The notes below the pieces were generated by a model. The model was not told the DNA's origin. It saw only the letters and a list, made by a program, of their open reading frames with translations, and did no database searches. Shown piece by piece: positions 1 through 6,354 of a stretch of 6,354 nucleotides of DNA. The stretch covers positions 44,863-51,216 of the forward strand of contig JADLKI010000013.1 of NCBI GenBank assembly GCA_015657395.1. Direction: 5' to 3'. Each line of letters opens with the position of its first letter. Position 1 is the first letter of the stretch. Made by a program: the position numbers and the translations under genes. This DNA comes from Spirochaetales bacterium. Its GTDB lineage: Bacteria > Spirochaetota > Spirochaetia > Treponematales > Rectinemataceae.

Positions 1-291
1 CTCGAAAAGCACGGCAAGTCCGATTTCGTGTTCCTGAATCAGGAAGGAAGAGGCATCTCGCGCAAGGGTATCTGGAAACGTTTCAGCCAGATACGGGCAA
101 AATCGGGGGTAAAGGCGAAAGTCCACACCTTCAGGCACAGCTTTGCCACCCACCTGCTCGCGGGCGGCGCGGACCTGCGGACCGTGCAGGAACTTCTGGG
201 GCATACCGACATCGCGACGACACAGATCTACACCCACATCGATGAGGCCTCGCTCGGTATGTATCACAAGGAATATTTTCCAAGGAAATAG
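1..291 (+). CDS. xerD: Tyrosine recombinase XerD-like, C-terminal part (5' end outside window)
   Basis: The visible 96 residues are the end of the catalytic domain of a tyrosine recombinase. This family normally has about 300 residues, so roughly two thirds lie left of the window. Visible active-site residues, numbered from the first base, are His42 and Arg45 in [12 protein letters not shown], His68 in LLGH, and the DNA-cleaving Tyr77 in TTQIYTH. The first catalytic arginine and the lysine lie upstream. The product would work with a XerC partner at the chromosomal dif site to resolve chromosome dimers. XerD rather than XerC is suggested by the TTQIYTHI core, the tail ending in FPRK, and the better XerC candidate at 3543-4433. 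Translation ends at TAG 289-291. The assignment to the Xer family is firm; the C/D distinction is inferred. Confidence 0.85.
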   Translation, partial: LEKHGKSDFVFLNQEGRGISRKGIWKRFSQIRAKSGVKAKVHTFRHSFATHLLAGGADLRTVQELLGHTDIATTQIYTHIDEASLGMYHKEYFPRK

Positions 292-337
292 CGGAAAAAT
301 GAAAGCGGCAGGCGCCCTCGGGCGCGTCAATCCCTGC

Positions 338-343
338 GGAGGA
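338..343 (+). promoter_or_regulatory. Ribosome-binding site that sets the dprA start
   Basis: GGAGGA lies 9 bases before ATG 353, a near-ideal Shine-Dalgarno match and spacing. An in-frame ATG at 299 has only a weaker AAGGAAA at 282-288 upstream, and it would add 18 residues with no visible family resemblance. The ATG at 392 has no clear site. This favours 353 as the start. Confidence 0.65.
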
Positions 344-352
344 TCCTCGAAA

Positions 353-1376
353 ATGGCACATGGAAGGCCACACAGGGCCCGCGCCGCGCTCATGCAGGCG
401 GAGCTCGACCGTATTTCCGCAGCTCTGCCGCCGCTCGACTCTTTTTCTCTGCCGCTCAGGCTGGCCATGCACAGGCTGCATTTTCTGAGCTGGCAGGAGC
501 GGATTCTGCTGCTCGGACAGGTTCGGGACAGTGGGCATTTCCTGTCGCTGGGCCTTGCCGAAATCGAAAGCTTTTTGTACCGTTCAGTACATGCCCAATT
601 GCCGGACATGGCCCGCGTATGGGGACAGGCCGAGCGGGATGCGGAATTTTTGGGGCGACTTGGCGCAACGTTCATCTGTGTGACGGAGAAGGAGTATCCT
701 CCGCTTTTACGGGAGATTCACAGAGCACCGTTTGGCCTCTTTGTGCGCGGCGATGCCCGGAGCCTCTGCTGGCCGCCGGTGACGGTGGTGGGGACCAGGA
801 TGCCAAGCTGGCGCGGGCTCCGCGCCGCGGTGGCATCTCGCGAAAGAGACGACGGATGCGGGCTTCAGCGTGGTGTCGGGGCTGGCGCGCGGGGTCGATG
901 CGGCGGCGCACCGCGGCGCTCTGCAGAGCGGGGCGTCGCCCACGGTCGCCGTACTCCCCTGCGGACTCGATCGGGTGTATCCGCCGTCGAATGCGCCGCT
1001 CGCCGCGGCGATACTCGATGCAGGCGGCTGTCTGGTTACGGAATATCCTCCTGGCGTGAGCCTTGATCGATATCGTTTTCCTGAACGGAATCGCATCCTC
1101 GCAGGAGTCTCCAAGCTCACCCTGGTGGTCGAGGCCCCCGAGAAGTCGGGAGCCCTCATCACCGCGGAACTGGCGCTCAGCGAAGGGCGCGATGTTGCGA
1201 TTGCCGCAGCCTGTCTTGGTTCTTCGCGAAATGCCGGCGCGGATGCGCTCGCGAGAGAAGGCGCATGCGCCGTGCACAGTGGCGTCGAGATTGCCGCATT
1301 GTTCCATGGAGCCGGAGTCTGGGATTGGGTCTTTGAAAAAAAAGCGGTACGCCAGCCGCAATCGAAGGAGTATTGA
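353..1376 (+). pseudogene. dprA: DNA-processing protein DprA (Smf), split by a +1 frameshift
   Basis: DprA binds single-stranded DNA in the cytoplasm and loads RecA on it during transformation; in poorly transformable bacteria its role is unclear. The first part, read from ATG 353, holds the N-terminal helical region and the start of the Rossmann-like fold, with YPPLL, FVRGD and VVGTRMPSWRG. The rest is in the next frame and carries VVSGLARGVDAAAHRGAL, AVLPCGLDRVYPP, TEYPPG, FPERNRILAG, LVVEAPEKSGALITAELAL and the stop at 1374-1376. The frames join between about 818 and 843. Dropping one base there (for example a G of GG 829-830) restores 340 residues, with 19 residues between WRG and SGLARG, the same as in E. 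coli Smf as I recall it. As written, translation from 353 ends at TGA 1064-1066 with a nonsense tail. The TGA abuts the topA ATG. No C-terminal winged-helix domain follows. It could be a true mutation or a sequencing error. Confidence 0.85.
818..843 (+). other. Interval containing the dprA frameshift
   Basis: Up to the glycine codon 815-817 the DprA signature (VGTR-PS-x-x-G) is read in one frame. From CTC 837 onward LAKETTDAGF leads into VVSGLARG in the following frame. Skipping a single base gives a continuous LRAAWHLAKETTDAGFSVV stretch of the expected length. A two-base loss would give one residue more than E. coli Smf, so one extra base is the simplest explanation. There is no stop codon in either frame nearby and no long homopolymer. 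Confidence 0.75.
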
Positions 1377-3539
1377 ATGGCAGCAGCGAAGAAGAAAGCG
1401 AAAAATGCCTCAGGCGCATCTGGCGCGCCCGGCGCTTCCAAACCCAAGACCCTCATCATCGTCGAGTCGCCTGCCAAGGCACGGACAATAGAGAAGTATC
1501 TCGGCTCCCATTTCAGGGTGCTCGCCTCGAACGGCCAGGTGATCGACCTGCCCAAATCGCGCATGGCGGTCGACATCGAGCACGATTTCGAGCCTGAGTA
1601 TATCACGGTGCGCGGCAAGGCCGACAAGCTCAAGGAGCTCACCGAAGAGGCGAAGCGCTCCAGCGCCGTCGTGCTCGCGGCGGACCCCGACCGCGAGGGA
1701 GAGGCGATCGCGTACCAGATAGGCAGATACCTCAAAGAAAAGATAAAACAGACTCCCATAAGCAGAGTGACCTTCAACGAGATCACAAAGCCCGCGGTGC
1801 AGGATGCGATGTCCCGCCCGCGAGATATCAACATGAGTCTCGTCGAGGCGCAGAAGGCGAGGCGCGTCATAGACCGTCTCGTCGGCTATACTCTTTCGCC
1901 CCTCCTGTGGAAAAAGGTGAAGTCCGGGCTCTCCGCGGGGCGCGTACAGTCCGTGGCCCTCAAGCTCATATGCGACAGGGAAAGGGAAGTCGAATCTTTC
2001 ATCCCGGAAGAGTATTGGACGATCGAAGCGCATCTGCGGGCCCATCAGCATGCCGTACGCGCCGAGCTCGCCCTCCTAGGCGGAGAAAAGCCCTCGATCA
2101 AGGACGAGGCGCAGGCAAAACAGATCATCGCGTCCTTGTCCGGAAAGCCTGCCCTGGTGAGCGATATTCAGTGTACAGACCGCACTGTCAAGCCCAAACC
2201 TCCTTTTACGACATCGAAACTGCAGCAGACCGCGGCGAACCGCCTCGGTTTTACGAGCACAAAGACGATGAAGGTTGCCCAGCAGCTCTACGAAGGCGTC
2301 GACCTGGGGCACCAGAGACTCGGGCTGATCACCTACATGCGGACCGATTCGACGCGCATATCGGATTCCGCGCTGCAGGAGACGCACGAGTGGCTCGCGA
2401 AGTATTTTCCCGCCCAGACGCCCGCGGCACCCGTCCGCTATTCAGTCAGCAACGCGGCACAGGATGCGCATGAGGCCATCCGCCCCACGCGGGTCGACAT
2501 CACGCCCGACGAGGCGGCACGCTATCTGAAGGGCGATCATCTGAAACTGTACACCCTCATCTGGGAGCGCTTTGTCGCTTCCCAGATGAAGCCGGCGGTC
2601 ATCCGAACCGCCACCGCGGACATTCAGATCGGCGAGGGGCTCTTCCGCACCTCGGCCTCGAGTTTCCTGGAAGAGGGCTTCTATAAGGTCATTCGCCTCG
2701 GCGCTTCCAAGGAGGAGCGCACGAGCCACCAGCTGCCCTTCGAAAAAGGCGAGACGCTCCATGTCGAAAAAATCGACGGCGTTCAGCACTTCACGCAGGG
2801 CCCCTCGCGCTATACCGACGCGTCGATTGTGCGCGCCCTCGAGGAACTGGGAATCGGGCGACCATCCACCTATGCGCCCACGATCGAGACGCTCATCGAG
2901 CGCTTCTATGTGCAGAGAGACAAGCGCCAGATCATCCCCACGGCGCTGGGCAAAATCATAGACGACATTCTGTCCCGGAACTTTCCTGAGGTGATCAACA
3001 CCAGCTTCACCGCAAAGATGGAATCGATGCTGGACAAGGTGGAAGAGCAGAGCGTCGACTGGGTCAACGAACTGAAGAAATTCTATTTCCCCATGAAGGA
3101 CAAGGTCGACGATGTCATGCACGCGCTTGAGGATATGCACGGCGCGCTCGACGAAAGGACCGACGAAAAATGTCCCAAGTGCGGCCGCCCTCTGGTCAAA
3201 AAGCTCGGGAGATTTGGCTATTTTCTCTCCTGCTCGGGATTCCCCGAATGCACATTCACCAAATCCGTGCCGCTTGCCAAGTGTCCAAAGTGCGGGGGCG
3301 ACATAATCCCGCGCGTCTCGACCAGGGGCAAACGCAAAAAATTCTATGGCTGTTCCAACTATCCCGAGTGCGATTTTATGACGCTCTACAAGCCCACGAA
3401 CGCGACCTGCCCCCGCTGCGGCTGGTTCCTCGTCGAGAAATACGACAAGAAAACAGGTATCCACAAGGCCTGCATCAACCCCGACTGCGATTACCTGCAT
3501 TCCAGCGGCGAGGAAAAAGAAGAGAAGGGAGGCGAATGA
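1377..3539 (+). CDS. topA: DNA topoisomerase I (type IA)
   Basis: This 720-residue enzyme relaxes negative supercoils by cutting and resealing one DNA strand through a 5'-phosphotyrosine link. After a basic tail (residues 1-24) comes the TOPRIM domain, with Glu30 in VESPAK and the metal-binding Asp103/Asp105/Glu107 of DPDREGEA. The catalytic core follows, with WKKVKSGLSAGRVQSVAL around residue 180-200 and nucleophile Tyr320 in LITYMRTDST (E. coli Tyr319). The C-terminus has three complete four-cysteine zinc ribbons: Cys599/602/619/625, Cys636/639/659/665 and Cys678/681/699/704. All catalytic residues I can check are present and the length is in the usual range. GAAGGAG at 1364-1370, six bases before ATG 1377, supports the start. 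The dprA stop abuts the ATG, which suggests translational coupling. The last codons (EEKEEKGGE) double as the xerC ribosome-binding site. Confidence 0.97.
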   Translation: MAAAKKKAKNASGASGAPGASKPKTLIIVESPAKARTIEKYLGSHFRVLASNGQVIDLPKSRMAVDIEHDFEPEYITVRGKADKLKELTEEAKRSSAVVLAADPDREGEAIAYQIGRYLKEKIKQTPISRVTFNEITKPAVQDAMSRPRDINMSLVEAQKARRVIDRLVGYTLSPLLWKKVKSGLSAGRVQSVALKLICDREREVESFIPEEYWTIEAHLRAHQHAVRAELALLGGEKPSIKDEAQAKQIIASLSGKPALVSDIQCTDRTVKPKPPFTTSKLQQTAANRLGFTSTKTMKVAQQLYEGVDLGHQRLGLITYMRTDSTRISDSALQETHEWLAKYFPAQTPAAPVRYSVSNAAQDAHEAIRPTRVDITPDEAARYLKGDHLKLYTLIWERFVASQMKPAVIRTATADIQIGEGLFRTSASSFLEEGFYKVIRLGASKEERTSHQLPFEKGETLHVEKIDGVQHFTQGPSRYTDASIVRALEELGIGRPSTYAPTIETLIERFYVQRDKRQIIPTALGKIIDDILSRNFPEVINTSFTAKMESMLDKVEEQSVDWVNELKKFYFPMKDKVDDVMHALEDMHGALDERTDEKCPKCGRPLVKKLGRFGYFLSCSGFPECTFTKSVPLAKCPKCGGDIIPRVSTRGKRKKFYGCSNYPECDFMTLYKPTNATCPRCGWFLVEKYDKKTGIHKACINPDCDYLHSSGEEKEEKGGE
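1407..1433 (+). repeat. Degenerate 9-base tandem repeat coding Ala-Ser/Pro-Gly
   Basis: Three consecutive 9-base units (GCCTCAGGC, GCATCTGGC, GCGCCCGGC) encode ASG-ASG-APG, and the next codons (Ala-Ser) begin a partial fourth unit. The units differ at synonymous and second-codon positions, so this is an old or protein-level repeat. It forms the flexible linker between the lysine-rich start of TopA and its TOPRIM domain. Confidence 0.5.
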
Positions 3540-3542
3540 ACC

Positions 3543-4433
3543 ATGGATGCGCGGCTTCTCGATTACCTTGACTATCTCGATGCGGTGCGGGGCCTCTCGC
3601 CCAAGACCGTCGAGGTATACAGGCGTGATCTTGCGCATTACGAAGCCTTTCTCGAAGGAAAGGATGTCGATGAGGCCGATGCGGGCGATATCCGGGCCTT
3701 CGCGGGCACCCTCGTGATGGAGAAGCGGGCGCCGGCCTCCGTAAACCGCAGTCTCTCGGCAGTGCGGGGCTTCTACCGCTACCGCCTGAAATTCCATTCG
3801 GATGCCAAGGACCCTGCGCGCGAAGTCGAGAACATACCCGCAGGCAGACCCCTGCCTTCCTTCCTCTTTGAGGACGAGACAAAGGCTTTTCTGGACGGCA
3901 TCGATGGCGGGAATTTTCGGGACCTGCGGGACAGGGCCCTCCTCGAGACGATGTATTCTACGGGCTGCCGCGTCTCCGAACTCTGCGGCATGCAGCTCTC
4001 CCGCCTCGCCGCGGATTCGGTGCGGGTGAAAGGAAAGGGCTCGAAAGAACGCCTCGTGTTCCTCTGCGACTCCGCGAAAGAGGCCATACGGCGCTATCTG
4101 CCCTACAGGGCGGCGCTCATGCAGAGGCTCGGCATCGAAGAGCACAATAGGGTCTTCGTCAATGCGCGGGGGCGTCCCTTAAGCACGCGCGGCGCGGAGA
4201 AGATTGTCGAGAAAAGGCGCCTCCAGGCGGGCATAAAGAAGCATCTGACGCCGCACACGTTCAGGCACAGCTTCGCGACGCACCTCGTGGCCGCCGGCGC
4301 CGACATGCGCGTAGTCCAGGAGATGCTGGGGCATTCGAGCATATCGACCACCCAGGTGTATGCGCATGTCGATATGGAGCGGTTGCGCCGCGTCTACGAA
4401 CAGGCTCATCCGCACGGTTCGAAGAGCAAATGA
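3543..4433 (+). CDS. xerC: Tyrosine recombinase XerC-like
   Basis: This complete 296-residue tyrosine recombinase is probably the XerC half of the XerCD pair that resolves chromosome dimers at dif during segregation. An N-terminal SAM-like DNA-binding domain (about 1-100; [37 protein letters not shown]) precedes the catalytic domain. The full active site is visible: Arg143 (GCRVSEL), Lys165 (VKGKGSKER), His238 and Arg241 (HTFRHSF), His264 (MLGH) and nucleophile Tyr273 (TTQVYAH). The tail [10 protein letters not shown] resembles the XerC C-terminus more than XerD. GGGAGG at 3527-3532, ten bases before ATG 3543, sits inside the end of topA, and only three bases separate the genes. The TGA at 4431-4433 overlaps a possible ATG of hslV. 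A phage-type integrase is less likely given the length, motifs and housekeeping context. Confidence 0.93.
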   Translation: MDARLLDYLDYLDAVRGLSPKTVEVYRRDLAHYEAFLEGKDVDEADAGDIRAFAGTLVMEKRAPASVNRSLSAVRGFYRYRLKFHSDAKDPAREVENIPAGRPLPSFLFEDETKAFLDGIDGGNFRDLRDRALLETMYSTGCRVSELCGMQLSRLAADSVRVKGKGSKERLVFLCDSAKEAIRRYLPYRAALMQRLGIEEHNRVFVNARGRPLSTRGAEKIVEKRRLQAGIKKHLTPHTFRHSFATHLVAAGADMRVVQEMLGHSSISTTQVYAHVDMERLRRVYEQAHPHGSKSK

Positions 4434-4441
4434 AGGAAAGT

Positions 4442-4447
4442 GAGGAA
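4442..4447 (+). promoter_or_regulatory. Ribosome-binding site of hslV
   Basis: GAGGAA lies in a purine-rich stretch just after the xerC stop. Counted from GAGG it is five bases before ATG 4451 and eleven before ATG 4457. The ATG at 4430 has only a poorly spaced GAAGAG upstream. The site therefore favours a start at 4451 or 4457, with the ATGA overlap at 4430 as the less likely choice. Confidence 0.5.
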
Positions 4448-4450
4448 GAT

Positions 4451-5041
4451 ATGGAAATGCATGCGACGACGATACTGGCCGTGAGAAAGGACGGCCATGT
4501 CGCAATGGCCGGCGACGGACAGGTCACGATGAACAACACGGTGCTCAAGAGCAACGCGAAAAAGATAAGGACGATTTACAACGGCAGAGTGCTCTGCGGT
4601 TTTGCGGGGGCGACGGCAGACGCGTTTACCCTCTTCGAGCACTTTGAGGCGAAGGTGCAGGAATACGGAGGAGACCTGACGAGAGCCTCGGTGGAGCTCG
4701 CCAAGGACTGGCGCACCGACCGCATCCTCCGCAAGCTCGAGGCCATGCTCCTCGTCGCGGACCAGACGAAGATGTTTCTGCTTTCGGGCACGGGCGATGT
4801 CGTCGAGCCCAGCGAGGATGCGATCGCGATCGGTTCGGGCGGCACCTACGCCTATGCGGCCGCCATCGCCTATCTCGACGCATCCCGGAGAGTGGAAGAG
4901 GCCGGCCGTTCGCAGGGCGCTGCAGACCCCACAAAGCTGCCAGGGTATTTTTCCGCGCACGAAATTGCGCAGAAGAGCCTTGAAATCGCCTCGGGTATCT
5001 GCATTTTCACCAACGACCGCATTGTCGTGGAGGAGATATGA
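4451..5041 (+). CDS. hslV: ATP-dependent protease peptidase subunit HslV (ClpQ)
   Basis: HslV forms the proteasome-like peptidase double ring that degrades unfolded proteins fed by HslU in the cytoplasm. From ATG 4451 it has 196 residues. The start MEMHATTI resembles the HATTI start of Gram-positive HslV. The first Thr of ATT (residue 6) is the expected catalytic N-terminal threonine, so the short leader must be removed. Counting from that Thr, Asp17 (AGDGQ) and Lys33 (AKKI) fall at their usual places. Further family blocks are [41 protein letters not shown] and ICIFTND. A stretch near 4871-4951 is about 20 residues longer than in E. coli. ATG 4430 (overlapping the xerC stop as ATGA, seven more residues) and ATG 4457 are alternative starts. 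The final codons for Val-Glu-Glu carry the hslU ribosome-binding site. Confidence 0.95.
   Translation: MEMHATTILAVRKDGHVAMAGDGQVTMNNTVLKSNAKKIRTIYNGRVLCGFAGATADAFTLFEHFEAKVQEYGGDLTRASVELAKDWRTDRILRKLEAMLLVADQTKMFLLSGTGDVVEPSEDAIAIGSGGTYAYAAAIAYLDASRRVEEAGRSQGAADPTKLPGYFSAHEIAQKSLEIASGICIFTNDRIVVEEI
5029..5035 (+). promoter_or_regulatory. Ribosome-binding site of hslU inside hslV
   Basis: GGAGGAG covers the last glutamate codons of hslV. Two adjacent in-frame ATGs follow, at 5038 and 5041. The spacing from GGAGG is 4 bases to the first and 7 to the second, so the second is preferred. Either start overlaps the hslV stop codon at 5039-5041, so coupled translation of the two protease subunits is likely. 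Confidence 0.6.
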
Positions 5042-6354
5042 TGATAGAAGACGATACCCTCACTCCGCACAGAATCGTCGAAGAGCTCGACCGCTACATC
5101 GTCGGCCAGAAGAAGGCGAAGAAAGCCGTCGCCATCGCCCTGCGCAACCGGATCCGTCGGCAGCGCCTTCCCGAGGAGATCCGCGAAGAGATCGCCCCCA
5201 AGAATATCCTGATGATCGGGCCCACCGGCGTGGGAAAGACCGAAATCGCCCGCCGCTTGGCGAAGCTCTGCGGCGCCCCGTTCATAAAAGTCGAAGCGAC
5301 CAAGTACACCGAAGTCGGGTACGTAGGCCGCGATGTCGAGTCGATGGTGCGGGACCTCATGGCCTCATCTGTCGCCATGGTCAAGGAAGAGATGGAGGCC
5401 CAGGTCACGGGGGAGGCGAAGAGGCGGGCGGAAGACAGACTGCTGGATATTCTCCTGCCGGGAATAACGAGCGCCGACGAACCTGTCGGCGAATCGCAGG
5501 CGACGGTCATCGTACCCCGTTCGGGCGCAGACACAAAAGAGAAATTTCGCACCCTGCTGAGGGAAGGCAAACTCGACTCACGCGAGATCGAGATCTCCGT
5601 CCCCGCCCAGGGACCGCAGATAGAGCTCTTTGCCGGCTCGCAGTTTGAAGAGATGAACATCGCCCTTGGCGGGCTCCAGAATATGCTGGGCGGCAAGAAA
5701 AAGAAGAGGACGGTCACGGTTTCTGAAGCCCTGCCCCTCCTCGAGGCCGAAGAGCGCGAACACCTCGTGGACCAGGAAAAAATCGTCCAGGAGGCCCGTC
5801 GCCGCGCCCAGGAATCGGGGATCATCTTTATCGACGAGATGGACAAGATCGCCAACCGTGAAGGCAAAGGCTCTTCCGGCATCGATGTTTCGAGGGAAGG
5901 TGTCCAGCGCGACCTGCTGCCGATCGTGGAAGGGACGACCGTCAATACCAAGTGGGGCCCCATCGACACCACCCACGTACTCTTTATCGGCGCAGGCGCC
6001 TTCACCGTGTCGAAGCCCCAGGACCTGATTCCCGAACTCCAGGGACGCTTCCCCATCCGCGTCGAGCTCGACGCGCTGAGCGGCGACGACTTTGTGCGCA
6101 TTCTCACCGAGCCGAAGAACGCCCTGGTCACTCAGTACATTCAGCTTCTCGGCACCGAGGATGTCGAGCTCGGATTTTCGAAGGATGCCATAGCGAGGAT
6201 CGCAGAGATCGCCGAGGCCGCCAACAGGCAGAGCGAAAATATAGGCGCCCGGCGCCTCCAGACTGTCATGGAGCGACTGCTCGAAGATGTGTCGTTCGAT
6301 GCCGACAAGTACGCACACACAAAAGTCACCATCGACAGGGTATACGTCGATGAG
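5041..6354 (+). CDS. hslU: ATP-dependent protease ATPase subunit HslU (ClpY), 3' end outside window
   Basis: HslU is the AAA+ ring that unfolds substrates and threads them into HslV. The 438 visible residues cover nearly the whole protein. By comparison with E. coli HslU (443 residues), about 17 residues are missing, including the C-terminal tail that docks into HslV. Visible motifs are LTPHRIVEELDRYIVGQ at the N-terminus, Walker A GPTGVGKT (60-67), the substrate-gripping pore loop Gly93-Tyr94-Val95-Gly96, the family-specific I-domain (about 110-245), Walker B IIFIDE with Asp265 and Glu266, SREGVQRDLLPIVEG, the arginine finger Arg336 in QGRFPIR, and sensor-2 Arg404 in NIGARRL. All key residues are intact. 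ATG 5041 was preferred to ATG 5038 on ribosome-site spacing; the difference is one Met. The one-base overlap with hslV fits equal production of both subunits. Confidence 0.97.
   Translation, partial: MIEDDTLTPHRIVEELDRYIVGQKKAKKAVAIALRNRIRRQRLPEEIREEIAPKNILMIGPTGVGKTEIARRLAKLCGAPFIKVEATKYTEVGYVGRDVESMVRDLMASSVAMVKEEMEAQVTGEAKRRAEDRLLDILLPGITSADEPVGESQATVIVPRSGADTKEKFRTLLREGKLDSREIEISVPAQGPQIELFAGSQFEEMNIALGGLQNMLGGKKKKRTVTVSEALPLLEAEEREHLVDQEKIVQEARRRAQESGIIFIDEMDKIANREGKGSSGIDVSREGVQRDLLPIVEGTTVNTKWGPIDTTHVLFIGAGAFTVSKPQDLIPELQGRFPIRVELDALSGDDFVRILTEPKNALVTQYIQLLGTEDVELGFSKDAIARIAEIAEAANRQSENIGARRLQTVMERLLEDVSFDADKYAHTKVTIDRVYVDE

Noticed and set aside
312..325. GC-rich hairpin between xerD and dprA as a terminator
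   Set aside because: GCGCC and GGCGC can pair around CTCG, but the stem is only five pairs and no T-run follows, so it is not a convincing terminator.
292..352. A promoter for dprA in the gap after xerD
   Set aside because: I could not find a convincing pair of -35 and -10 elements in this short GC-rich gap.
818..872. Programmed +1 frameshifting to make full-length DprA
   Set aside because: No stop codon or rare slippery codon pair of the known +1 type is seen at the join, and the first frame stays open to 1066, so a simple mutation or error is more likely.
1336..1343. Run of eight A's near the dprA end as a programmed slippage site or source of the frameshift
   Set aside because: The motif-bearing frame reads through this run to the stop next to topA, and the frame change lies about 500 bases upstream.
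707..1870. Open frame of 387 codons on the minus strand across dprA and topA
   Set aside because: Low-complexity Ser/Ala/Arg-rich translation with no family motif; the opposite strand has clear DprA and TopA motifs.
2442..4145. Long open frame of 567 codons on the minus strand
   Set aside because: It lies wholly opposite the topA and xerC coding regions, shows no recognisable motif, and is explained by GC-rich third positions that suppress stops in the antisense frame.
4797..5648. Open frame of 283 codons on the plus strand overlapping hslV and hslU
   Set aside because: Its Arg/Pro-rich product is what an out-of-frame reading of GC-rich genes gives; both overlapping genes have intact motifs.
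5094..6131. Open frame of 345 codons on the minus strand opposite hslU
   Set aside because: Ser/Arg-rich antisense shadow of a fully convincing HslU; no start signal or domain seen.

Overview
The window is a gene-dense, GC-rich stretch of bacterial chromosome. Every supportable gene lies on the + strand, in the order xerD (3' end only) - dprA (frameshifted) - topA - xerC - hslV - hslU (5' part, only the last residues missing). From what I know of gene order, a dprA-topA-xerC run followed by hslVU recalls spirochaetes (Treponema, Spirochaeta and Leptospira relatives). There a flagellar flgB cluster often follows, but it would lie beyond the right edge here. The high GC content argues against Borrelia and the low-GC treponemes. 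The phylum call is inference from synteny and protein flavour, not from a search.

Layout. 1-291: C-terminal catalytic end of a XerD-like tyrosine recombinase. 292-352: short gap with the ribosome-binding site for dprA. 353-1376: DprA coding potential split over two frames, with one extra base near 818-843. 1377-3539: complete DNA topoisomerase I with three C-terminal zinc ribbons. 3543-4433: complete XerC-like recombinase. 4451-5041: HslV peptidase. 5041-6354: HslU ATPase, cut by the window edge. No intergenic stretch exceeds about 61 bases, and I see no terminator, RNA gene, mobile element or CRISPR array.

How the genes work together. From dprA onward the junctions are 0 bases, 3 bases, a short gap or 4-base overlap, and a 1-base overlap. 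The Shine-Dalgarno sequences of topA, xerC and hslU lie inside the last codons of the gene before. This looks like one translationally coupled operon. Its first part handles chromosome topology and DNA processing: two Xer recombinases for dimer resolution, topoisomerase I for relaxation of negative supercoils, and DprA for loading RecA on incoming single-stranded DNA. Its last part is a two-component ATP-dependent protease.

I do not see a previously undescribed system; these are conserved housekeeping families. The points worth a second look are the dprA frameshift and its possible polarity on topA, the two Xer paralogs bracketing dprA-topA, an insertion of about 20 residues in HslV, a basic low-complexity tail on TopA, and a DprA with an altered C-terminal motif.
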